Assembly (NCBI GenBank): GCA_023451825.1 | Contig: JAEXYA010000072.1 | Span: 12,244-76,243 of the forward strand | Origin: Pseudomonadota bacterium | GTDB lineage: Bacteria > Pseudomonadota > Alphaproteobacteria > Rhizobiales > Xanthobacteraceae | Length of the DNA: 64,000 nucleotides | Reading direction: 5' to 3' | In this document: one piece after another, positions 7,989-16,737 of the stretch | How positions within the stretch are numbered: position 1 is the stretch's first letter | Layout: each line of letters starts with the position of its first letter | Notes under the pieces: generated by a model | Databases searched by the model: none | What the model was told of the DNA's origin: nothing | The model's input: only the letters and a program-made list of their open reading frames with translations | Made by a program: the position numbers and the translations under genes

Positions 7989-10900
7989 TCAGCGAACGAG
8001 CCGGCGCCGTTCCTCGGCAGTTAGTTGATCCAGTGCCGCCTGCTCCAGTCTGCCGGCACCGAGAACCTGAACCGGACTGTTCGGGTTTTGCGTGCGGCGT
8101 TCATCACGCGGTTCGGTGCGCAACGGCTCGCGTTTCCTCTCGTCGTCATCTCCACTGCCGCCGCCATAGCCCAGCACTTCGACGATGATCACCGAGGGTT
8201 GCGCATTGGCTGACTGCGTCGGGGTCGCCGTCTGCTGCGAGGCGGCGGTGGCATTCGAGGTGGACAATGCAGCGGAAATACTCGGCGCCTGCACGGTCGG
8301 AATACCCGAGCTCGTGCCTTGCACCTGAATATTCGCCGCATTCAGCACTTGCAGCGCCGCAAGGTTGATGTTGCCCGAGACGCGGATGCCCGCTTCGCCG
8401 GCGTCGATGGTGCCGAGCGGCGCGATCAGGTCGATGTCGCCGGCGTCGACGTCGGGGATCGGATTGAGCGTCGCGATGCCCGCCCCCGATGACGGCGTCA
8501 CCGGCGCCAGCACGACATTGCCATAGATGTCCATCACCCGCCGCGGCGGCGTGTAGATGATGGTGCTCTTGGCGCCGCGGCCGGCATTGATATCGCCATT
8601 CGCCGACCAGGCAAGGATGTCGCCGCCGAATGTGGTCATGATGCGCGACAGGCCGAGCAGTACGCTGCCCTGCGAATAGATCTGCACATTGCCGCTGCCT
8701 TGCGTCACCACCCCCGCAGTGGCGCCCGGCACCACGCCTTCGACACCGATGACCACCTGTCCGCCCGGCGCCATCAGCTGAATGTCGCCGCCGAACAAGG
8801 TTCGCACCGAACCATCACGGGTGCGGCGTATGTTCTCCGTCACCGTCGTCACCGGATTGTAGACGCTCTCGAAATATTCGGTGCTGAACAGCGTGATGTC
8901 GCCGGTACGGGCGATCGCTTGGCCACCAGCATCCATTTCCGGGAACAGGGTCGCGATCATCTCGCGGCCGCGCAGATAGGAGCCGAAGCGGCTCGAAGCG
9001 GGATCGTTGTAGTCACGCCCGCCAGCGCGCAGTTCGGCGTAGTAGATCTCGCGCAGGAACACGCGTTGCTGCTCCGGCGCCAACGCATCGAAGTAAGCGA
9101 GGTTTTCGTCTGCGCTGCCGTCATGCCCGTAACGGGCCTTCAGCCAGTCGGCAAGTTCCTTGCCATAGATCTTCACGGCCTTGCCGAACTGATCCGCCAG
9201 CGGCACGTCCGGATTGGCGATGTTGGCCGGGCTGAGATAGCGCTCACGCACGCCGGCCCAATTCACACCCGACATGCCGGCTGCCACGAACACGCTGGCA
9301 CCAGGGCGCTCGTCGCCGACGATGATCGAACCGCGCGAGGTGATCGCGCCGCGATCTTCCTGGCGGATATTGCGGCCCGCCGTCACTTCGAGCGTGCCGG
9401 GGCCGGCGATATTGAACGAGCTGAAGATGATGTCGCGGCCGGCGGAAACGATCGACACGTCCGTCTCAGATGAATGTACGATCAGGTTGCCGGAGGACTG
9501 GCCACCAAGGCCATCGAGCGACGGCATGTAGGTGAATTCGCCGATATTGGTCCCGCTGTTGACGATGTCTCGACCGGCCTTCATCCAGACGGCTCCACCC
9601 GCCTCATAAAGCGTCCGGCCATTCAAGGCGCCGGTGAAGGAGGTCAAGACTTCGCCCGTCCGAAGGCCGACGATGTCTCCGGACAACGCATAGAAGCGCG
9701 CTGGCGCCAGATCATAGAGACCGGAGGCGGTGTTCGGACCGAAGGCGAAGATGGTGTTTGCAACCCGGAAGGTCAGCGGGCTGAGATTGCTCATCGTCGC
9801 CGGATTGAACGGTGTCGGGACGACCGAGATGTCGGCGCTTGATCGTGTGATCGCGTGGCCACCGACATAGATCGACTCGCCGGCGAGCAGTTCGAGCTGA
9901 CCATCTGGTGACGGTGCCAGCATGAGAGAGAACTTCAACGGCTTGCCATCCTGACGGACTGCAGATCGCCCTGCATAGAAACTGCCGGACGGTGCGGCGG
10001 CGCGCAGGATCGCAGGATAGACGAACCGACCGCCGGTCGCTCCCGCCATCGCATTGGGAGCAATATCCGACCCCGCCTCACCGAGCTGAATGCTCGGTGT
10101 GAGATTGCCGCCCGCGGCGAACAGGTCGATCGCGGTCCGGTTCGTCCAGAGGCTGAACCAGGGAATGGGGGAAGTAACGGCAGGATCGATGCTCGTCAGG
10201 CGACCGCCATCCCATACACCTCCGGCCACGAGATCGCCGCGCGACGTCAGGCTGAACGTGGAGTCGCCAGGCATCAACATCAAGCCGCCACCAGCCAGCG
10301 CCCAGGTCGATGTAAATGGATTGTAGGCGCGCACCTCCCTGGCATCCTGGAATGCCACGAACGGGCCATAGCGAAGCTCGACGCTGCCGTGCGCCCCCGC
10401 CTGGATCGCGGCATGGCCACGCAGATTGGCCGCGAGACCACTCAAGCCCAGATTGAGATATTCGGGTGTCGGGTTGCTCGAGCCCGGCACCAATTCCATC
10501 TGCGCGAACCGGTTCGGGTTGATCCCGCCGCCGATGCGGATATCCATGTCGCCGCCGCCCGTCAGCAGCAATTCGCCACTGGCGTTGACACGACCGGTCG
10601 AAGCAACGGCCAGCACGAGCCCCTGGCTGCGCGGATATAGTTTGGTGTCGACGCGGCCCGGGCTCAGGACGTCGATGGTGCCAGCAGCGCCGCGCACGTC
10701 GACACGCAGATCGCCGCCGCCGAGCGTGCCGTAACCGGTGAAGCCCACGAGATAGGGCATATCGCTGAGCGGCCTGCTGTCATTGCGTCCGGACACATAG
10801 GTGCCGAAATTGATCCACCAAGCCGCGCCATTGGCGTTGCCCGCCACATCGCCCTGGCGCCAGAGCCAGTTCGACGGATCCGCGCTGGAATTCTGCGAAT

Positions 10901-13550
10901 ACCGGCTTCCGTCCGCACCGAAGATGCCGCCCTGCGTCCACGCGTCGCCGGTGAGATCGCCACCCGCCTTCAGCAGCAGGTTGCCGCCGAGTTCCGGATA
11001 CCAAGCCTGATAGGTGCGGTTCGTGCCTTGCACAAGGTTTTCGTAGTCGGCGCCGCCATCGCCAAGCACCGTGCCGTTGCGCGTGATGCGGGCACTATTG
11101 AAAACAGCATCCACGTTCCGCGACTGGGTACCCGCGGTGTAGACGCCATAGGACGAGCGCATCGCGATACTGCCGCCGGTGACGATATCGAGATCGCCGA
11201 CGCCCGTGCGCAGAACACTGAATTTCGGCGTGATCGGATTCACTTCCACGACAGTGCCGTTGCCGCCGATGCTGACGCACTGCCCTGCTTCCACCAGGCA
11301 AACATTGTAATCGGGATCGAGCGCCCATTCATCGACGGGCGCGCCGGGCGTGCCCCCCATGTAGTTGCCGTCGGCCCAGAGCCAGGACACCTTTACGCAT
11401 TGTCCCGGTTCCTCCAGGCAGACATTGTAGCCTGGATCGAGCGCCCAATCATCGACGGGTTGTCCAGGCGTGCCACCCATATAGTTGCCGTCGGCCCAAT
11501 ACCAGAGGCCGCCACCTTCCGTTCGATCGACTTTCGAGAAGTGAGTATCGGCAAGCGTGAGATGGCCATTGGCATCGCGCGGACGCAGCGCGCGCTGGTC
11601 GGCGGCGGTGATGTCGGCTCCGGCGACCATCCGCATCGACCAGCTCTGCGAGCCGGCCGGCAGCATCGCCGCGATCACCCAGTTCTTGCCCTGATTGCCG
11701 TCGGCATCGGCGGGCCGCAGCGGCACCGAGATCGCATCCGCCGGCAGCTTCAGATCCGCTTCCGACGGGATCAGTCCGCCCATCGGCACCGTCACGCCGC
11801 CATTCACCGTGGCCGCCACCGGCAGTGCGACGCCTTTGGGCCAGGTCATCGCGCCGAGCGCGATGCTGACCGGTGCGATGAATCCAGCACCGAGCCGCGT
11901 GCCCACAGGCAGCACTTCCTGGGCAGCGAGACGCGTGCCTGCTGCGAGACGCGTGCCGTCGGGCTTGATGACCTCGCCTGCAAGAATGGTATTGGCGGGC
12001 AACGTCACTGCCTCGGTGATTCCGGCTTCGACGGGAAGCTGGGTGCCGGCCGGCACCGTCATGGCTTTCACGGGCAGATTGTAGTTCAGCGCACGTCCGA
12101 CGGGATAGGTCGTGCCATCGGCAAGTTCGACGACCCGCGGGACGACGACGTCAGAGCCGAAGGAAATCTTGCCCGGCTTCAGCATCCAGCCGTCATCTTC
12201 GGGCGTCGTCGGCGGCGGCGCAAAACCGTCGGTGATAGAACCATAGATGTTGAGGTTGCCGCCGGCGCGGATCGCCAGCGTGCCGACCTCGCCCGAGCCG
12301 CGCGCACCGGTCAGTGGGAAGTTCGGATTGACGCTGCGATAGCGATGGCCGGACAGATCGAGATCGCCCTGCACCACGATGTCGCCATCGGCCGTCGCAC
12401 TGACGATCTCGACGCCCGGGCGCAGATGGAAAGCATTCCGATAGGTTGCGTTGTTGAGGCCGGCGAGCTTTCCATTCATCAGCGCGACGTTGAGGATCGC
12501 GTTGTTGATGAAGGTGTTGCTCTCGGCATGTTTAGCGTCGAGATAGGCCTGGTCGATCACCTGATACGGTCTGCCACTTGCGCTGGTGTCGTTGCCGACA
12601 GGCGCATCGCTGTAGCGCTGCACGGCATTCACAGCGATCGAGCGTGCGCCGGTGACCGTGATCGTACCCGACGCATCGATGGCGATATCGCCGGCCGTGG
12701 CACTGCCGAGACGCGGCGCATGGAGATCGAGCGTGCCGCGCGCGGCGCCGTCATTGTATCCGGGGGCCGAGCCGACCGGCACATCGGTGCCATGACGCAG
12801 GTCGACACGCATGCCGGAGGCAAGCGTGAGCGTGCCATCGCCGGAATTGAGTTCGACGATGGCGCGGTTCGGGCTGTCGATGATCTTGCCATAGCTATCG
12901 ACACGCAGCAGGCGGCCATGGGCATCGAGCAGCGCGCTGCCGGCAATGGTGAGCCCCTGCTTCGCCGCAAGCCGGATCGAACCGACTTCGGCGCCGCTGG
13001 CATCCACGGTGCCGATGACCGTGAGATGGCCGGCATCGAGCGAGACATTGATCTCGCCGGCCTTCAGGCCATCACCGATGACGAGATCACCCTGCTTGAA
13101 CTGGAAGCTGCGACCGCCGTACATCTTGTCGGCATTGAGCCGCGCATTCAACGCTGCGAACTGGTCGCTGAGCGTGCCGCTGTCGCCGAGGCGCTGGGCA
13201 CGGATGTCGATATAGCCATCGAGATAGGGCACGATAGTGCCGCCGGCATCATATTCGCCGGAGCCGCTGCCGAGGATCTTGCCCTGCAGATCGACCACGC
13301 CCGCGCCGGTGCCAAGCGCGGCAACCGACAGACGACCTGCATGGTTGGAGCGCGCCGACAGATCGATGGTCGAGCCCGCCGCCTGACGGATATTGCCGTC
13401 GCGGCTTTCGAGGATGACATCGCCGCCCCAGGAATACTTCTTCACATCGTCAAAGCTGACCGTCCGACCTGACAGGTCGAGTTGGGCTGCATCAGCCAGA
13501 ACGATGTCGCCGATCGCGCTCACCGTGAAGCGGCCGGACGGCAGCACCAC
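7989..13550 (-). pseudogene. Filamentous-haemagglutinin-family exoprotein, 5'-truncated
   Basis: 1853 residues of beta-helix-like repeats (alternating G-x-L-x-I / AGGDI strands) with a DUF3739-like C-terminal region around residues 1550-1730 (LFSTEYFESVYNP, then GDIQLMAPGGQVVIGVEG). A low-complexity charged tail ends AEERRRLVR. The family is surface-exposed or secreted through a TpsB-type two-partner pore. The expected signal peptide and TPS secretion domain are absent: the first codons are GTG GTG, and upstream the homologous frame hits a stop at about 13584, with unrelated sequence beyond roughly 13555. No TpsB gene is visible. It is therefore probably not exported and may be a decaying gene, although the rest of the frame is fully open. 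Confidence 0.75.
11277..11516 (-). repeat. 120-bp tandem duplication inside the exoprotein
   Basis: Two adjacent copies with a period of exactly 120 bp encode 40-residue units with the pattern ADGNYMGGTPG-x-PVD-x-WALDP-x-YNVCL and a following GQCV. Each unit brings two Cys. Silent and conservative differences show the copies have diverged, so this is not an assembly artefact. Confidence 0.9.
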
Positions 13551-13718
13551 GGCGCTCGGACACTTTTTGCGGAACTGGGGCGTTCAACTGAACAGGGAAT
13601 ATGGCCGCGGGACTACACAAATTCCGACACACATCACCGACTTCGTGCGTTCGCTTTGCGCCAGAAACGAACGATCCTCTAAATCAAATATTCCGCGCTC
13701 AATCCTAATCGATTCGGC
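13551..13718. other. Scar sequence beyond the truncated exoprotein
   Basis: The stretch between the lost 5' end of the exoprotein and the regulator remnant has visibly lower GC at 13615-13720 than its surroundings. It has no gene I can recognise on either strand. It probably marks a deletion or recombination junction. Confidence 0.4.
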
Positions 13719-13996
13719 ATTCGACATCACCAAGCGCTATCTGCAGATCGTCGAACCCGCCTGCCGCGAACTACGCCACGACCTGAAACTGGCAATGAGC
13801 GACAAGGTGCCGCTATCGGAACGCGAAGTGTAGTTGTTCTGGGGTCTTCATGGCCGCATCTTCTTATATGGCGATACGGCGTTTCGTCTTTGAGACGTCC
13901 CCGCCCGAGCAATTGGACGACATCGTCCGCGATGCCGTCCGCGTATTTCTCGATGGATCGAAGCCGCTGATGCGGGAGATCGTGGCCAAGCGATAG
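13719..13996 (+). pseudogene. Remnant of a TetR-type regulator C-terminus (tentative)
   Basis: From 13719 one frame reads FDITKRYLQIVEPACRELR up to a TAG at 13831, then continues as LFWGLHGRIFLYGDTAFRL. After a frame change it reads RRFVFETSPPEQLDDIVRD and AVRVFLDGSKPL to a stop at 13996. The order (helix, LHG, then a final D-x-IV-x-x-AV-x-x-FLDG helix) resembles the ligand-binding end of TetR/CecR regulators. No DNA-binding domain is present. One stop plus one shift indicate decay. Assignment is by eye only. Confidence 0.35.
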
Positions 13997-14010
13997 TCGC
14001 TCGCGCCGGT

Positions 14011-14727
14011 CTAGAGCGATACCGCGTAATGCTCGTATTCGTCACGCACCAGCACGATGTGATCGCGCATCGCTCCGCTCGCGCCATTCCTGTCGCCCCG
14101 CATGATGGCGACAACGACACGGTCATGCTCGGCTTGTGACTTTGCCAGTCGACCGAGATTGCGGAACTGAGCCCGGCGGAACGGCTGCACGCGCACGCGC
14201 GTCGCCAGCGTGATCTCGGCAATGTAGTCGTTCTGCGATCCCTTATAGATCGCATTATGGAAACGCTCATTCACCGCGTGAAAGCGCTCGGGATTACCGT
14301 CGTAGCTGAGCACGCGCAGCTCTTCATGGATCACTTCAAGCGCATGGCGCTGAACGGCCGGCATACGCTCCGCCGCGAGACCTGCGCAAAGAGCTTCGAG
14401 TTCGGCCATCGCTTCGAACATGCCGGTGAGACGCTCGATGGACGGCTGCGCCACCACAGCACCGCGATGCGGACGGGATTCGATCAGACCGCTCGCCGTC
14501 AGCTGTCGCAACGCCTCGCGCACGGGCGTGCGTGAGACATTAAAGCGCTGGGCAAGTTCGGTCTCATCCAACGGCGCGCCCGGCGGCAGCACGCCGCGCA
14601 CGATCTCGTCCGACAATTGCTGACGAAGCTCTTCGGCCCGCGTGAGCTTGCTTGCCTTAGCGCCCGCGGATGCAGCCGCGCTACGGCGCGGCTTGTCCGG
14701 CCGGATCAGCATGTCGTCAAAACTCAT
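14011..14727 (-). CDS. GntR-family (FadR/FCD) transcriptional regulator
   Basis: 238 residues. An N-terminal winged helix-turn-helix (about residues 28-95) contains the typical LPPGAPLDETELAQRFNVSR and TPVREALRQLTASGLIE. An all-helical FCD domain follows (about 105-230) with metal/ligand-site candidates in ERFHAVNERFHNAIY and AEHDRVVVAI. It is the last gene of the minus-strand ABC/atzGEH operon, only 6 bp after atzH, so it probably senses a pathway compound and controls this operon or the divergent atzF. Confidence 0.88.
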   Translation of the reverse strand: MSFDDMLIRPDKPRRSAAASAGAKASKLTRAEELRQQLSDEIVRGVLPPGAPLDETELAQRFNVSRTPVREALRQLTASGLIESRPHRGAVVAQPSIERLTGMFEAMAELEALCAGLAAERMPAVQRHALEVIHEELRVLSYDGNPERFHAVNERFHNAIYKGSQNDYIAEITLATRVRVQPFRRAQFRNLGRLAKSQAEHDRVVVAIMRGDRNGASGAMRDHIVLVRDEYEHYAVSL

Positions 14728-14733
14728 GTCAGC

Positions 14734-15123
14734 TCATGCTTTCGGTTCGTCGATCAGGCTGACAGACGCGGCCACGATTCGCCATCCTTCGGGGAAGCGG
14801 ATCCAAGTCTGCATCTGACGGCCGACCTTGCCCGGCGCATTGTCACGATAGAATAGCGTGGAGGCGACAGCCGTGTCGCGACCATAGGCCGTGATCACGG
14901 TGCGATCGGTGCGGCGCATCAGGCCAACCGGCGAACGCGCGCCGCGAAAGGCCTGGATTTCGTCATAGCCATAGAGGTTTTCGCCCATGCCATAGCGGAT
15001 GGTGCGCGGATCATTGCGAAACAGTTCGCCGAGCACGGCGGTGTCGTTCGTCGTCAGGGCCCTCTCATAGCGCGCGAAAGCGCTGTCGACTTCGGCGATG
15101 ACGTCTGGCAGATCGATATCCAT
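14734..15123 (-). CDS. atzH: AtzH/HpxZ-family protein (DUF3225)
   Basis: 129 residues beginning MDIDLPDVIAEVDSAFARYERAL, with the SnoaL/NTF2-like fold pattern, the family segment FRNDPRTIRYGMGENLYGYDEI and a C-terminal GWRIVAASVS strand. DUF3225 proteins (HpxZ in oxalurate, AtzH in cyanurate/biuret gene sets) accompany AtzE-type amidases; their reaction is not firmly assigned, with an amidase-assisting role proposed. The start at 15123 is preferred over the upstream open frame because it begins the domain and follows GGGACTGGAA. It is separated from atzE by 13 bp. Confidence 0.8.
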   Translation of the reverse strand: MDIDLPDVIAEVDSAFARYERALTTNDTAVLGELFRNDPRTIRYGMGENLYGYDEIQAFRGARSPVGLMRRTDRTVITAYGRDTAVASTLFYRDNAPGKVGRQMQTWIRFPEGWRIVAASVSLIDEPKA

Positions 15124-15136
15124 TTCCAGTCCCTGT

Positions 15137-16555
15137 CTAATTAAACGCTTTCGCGTGCGGCGCCGCAACGATGCCCGCTTGCTGCAGATGATAGGCGACG
15201 CGCAACGCAATGTCTTCACGCCACGGCGCCGCGATGATCTGGACGCCGATCGGCATCGGATCGAGCGGCACCGGCACGGCGACCACCGGCAAGCCGATGA
15301 AGGAGATCGGCTGGGTGTGGATGCCGATATTGGCGCGCACCGGCAACTCGATGCCGTCGAGCTCGAAGACCGCCTGGCCGATTTTTGGCGCGACGCAGGG
15401 CGTGGCGGGGGCGATCATGACATCGACCGTCTCGAAAATTTCCAGCACCCTGGCGCGATACCAGCGGCGGAATTTCTGCGCGCGATCGACCAGGGCCGCC
15501 GGCACCATGGCGCCGGCAATCAGACGATCACGTACCGCCGGATCGAAATCGGAAGCGCGTGTGCGCAGGCGGTCGAGATGTAGCGAAGCGCCTTCGGTCG
15601 TGGAGATGAGATAGGCGCCAGCACGGGCACGGGCGACTTCGGGAAGCTCCACATGCTTTGTGATACCGAGCGCCTTGGCGACAATGGCAACGGCTTCCTT
15701 CGCTTCGGCCATCAGATTTTTCTGGAAGTAGCCACCGGCGGCGGCGATGCGCAGACCGCCGATATCCTGCCCGATCGATGCGAATGCCGGCTCGACCGGG
15801 CGGCTGCTGCAAGCGGCATCCTCGGCATCGGGCCCCTGCATGGCATCGTAGGACAGGGCGAGGTCCTCGACATTGCGCGCGAACGGTCCGAGATGATCTA
15901 GGCTGCCCACGAAGGGAAACGAGCGCGCACGCGACAACCGGCCGTAAGTCGGCTTGAGGCCGAAAATGCCGCAGAAAGACGACGGGACGCGGATCGAGCC
16001 ATTGGTATCGGAGCCAAGCGCCAGCGGCACGAGGCTGCCTCCTACCGCACCGCCCGAACCGCCGGACGAGCCACCGGTCATGCGCGTGATGTCATGTGGA
16101 TTGCGCGACGCGCCATCGTGAACGTTCTCGCCCGTGAAATCATAGGCGTATTCACCCATGTTGAGCCCGCCGACCAACACGGCGCCGGCTGCCTCCATGC
16201 GCTCGACCAGCGTCGCGTCGCGGGACGCAGGCGGACGGTCGCGATTGATCTTGGATCCGGCGCGGGTCGGCAGACCCTCGATATCGAACAGGTTCTTCAC
16301 CGCGAAAGGGACGCCAGCCAGCGGGCCAACGCTTTCGCCGGCCGCGATGGCGGCATCGAGCGCCCGGGCCGTGCTGCGCGCGCGATCCGCGGTGACGTCG
16401 GTGAATGCATTGAGCATCGGATTGTGGCGCTCGATCTTCGCCAGCGCCACGTCGACAACCTTGATCGCGGAGATCTTATGCGAGACAACGGCCTTTGCGA
16501 TGTCCGAGGCCGGACGCCAGGCCCCTTCAGGGGTGAGAACGAGATCATGCGACAT
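15137..16555 (-). CDS. atzE: AtzE-family amidase (1-carboxybiuret hydrolase-like)
   Basis: 472 residues of the amidase-signature family. The catalytic triad is visible: Lys87 in GVPFAVKN, cis-Ser163 in GGSSGGSGG and nucleophile Ser187 in DTNGSIRVPSS, with family-typical spacing. The sequence style (LTPEGAWRPASDIAKAV at the start) matches AtzE, which with AtzG hydrolyses 1-carboxybiuret to 1,3-dicarboxyurea in s-triazine degradation. The start at 16555 overlaps atzG by 11 bases, implying translational coupling. The true substrate here may be another N-acyl-urea, because no cyanuric acid or biuret hydrolase gene is seen nearby. Confidence 0.85.
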   Translation of the reverse strand: MSHDLVLTPEGAWRPASDIAKAVVSHKISAIKVVDVALAKIERHNPMLNAFTDVTADRARSTARALDAAIAAGESVGPLAGVPFAVKNLFDIEGLPTRAGSKINRDRPPASRDATLVERMEAAGAVLVGGLNMGEYAYDFTGENVHDGASRNPHDITRMTGGSSGGSGGAVGGSLVPLALGSDTNGSIRVPSSFCGIFGLKPTYGRLSRARSFPFVGSLDHLGPFARNVEDLALSYDAMQGPDAEDAACSSRPVEPAFASIGQDIGGLRIAAAGGYFQKNLMAEAKEAVAIVAKALGITKHVELPEVARARAGAYLISTTEGASLHLDRLRTRASDFDPAVRDRLIAGAMVPAALVDRAQKFRRWYRARVLEIFETVDVMIAPATPCVAPKIGQAVFELDGIELPVRANIGIHTQPISFIGLPVVAVPVPLDPMPIGVQIIAAPWREDIALRVAYHLQQAGIVAAPHAKAFN

Positions 16556-16724
16556 ATATGCTGGCCGGTTCGGATTCATCTGGAAGCGGGAATTCATCGA
16601 CGAGACGCGCCATACGCAGCGACACTTCGAGGTTCATCTTCACTGCCGGTTTCCATTCATCCGCGATCGGCAGCGAGAGCGCCGTCGACACCGTGTCGAT
16701 GTAGTCGTCGAGACTGTCGCTCAT
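16545..16724 (-). CDS. atzG: AtzG-like small subunit (DUF4089)
   Basis: A 59-residue gene, easily missed because of its size. It reads MSDSLDDYIDTVSTALSLP, then IADEWKPAVKMNLEVSLRMA and VDEFPLPDE, the signature of the DUF4089/AtzG family, a GatC-like partner that stabilises AtzE. GAGGATGG precedes the ATG at 16724. It starts 13 bp after the ABC ATPase gene and overlaps atzE, so the stoichiometric AtzG-AtzE complex is probably made by coupled translation. In AtzE crystal structures the partner wraps around the amidase in the way GatC does. Confidence 0.88.
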   Translation of the reverse strand: MSDSLDDYIDTVSTALSLPIADEWKPAVKMNLEVSLRMARLVDEFPLPDESEPASIYVA

Positions 16725-16737
16725 CGTCCATCCTCTA

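Noticed and set aside
11028..13472. 814-codon open frame antisense to the exoprotein
   Set aside because: It mirrors the codon bias of the opposite strand and is rich in Arg, His and Asp without any domain; the exoprotein frame has clear family motifs.
15137..16555. Glutamyl-tRNA amidotransferase subunit A
   Set aside because: Same amidase-signature fold, but the atzG/atzH neighbours and sequence style indicate an AtzE-type enzyme, and no gatB is nearby.
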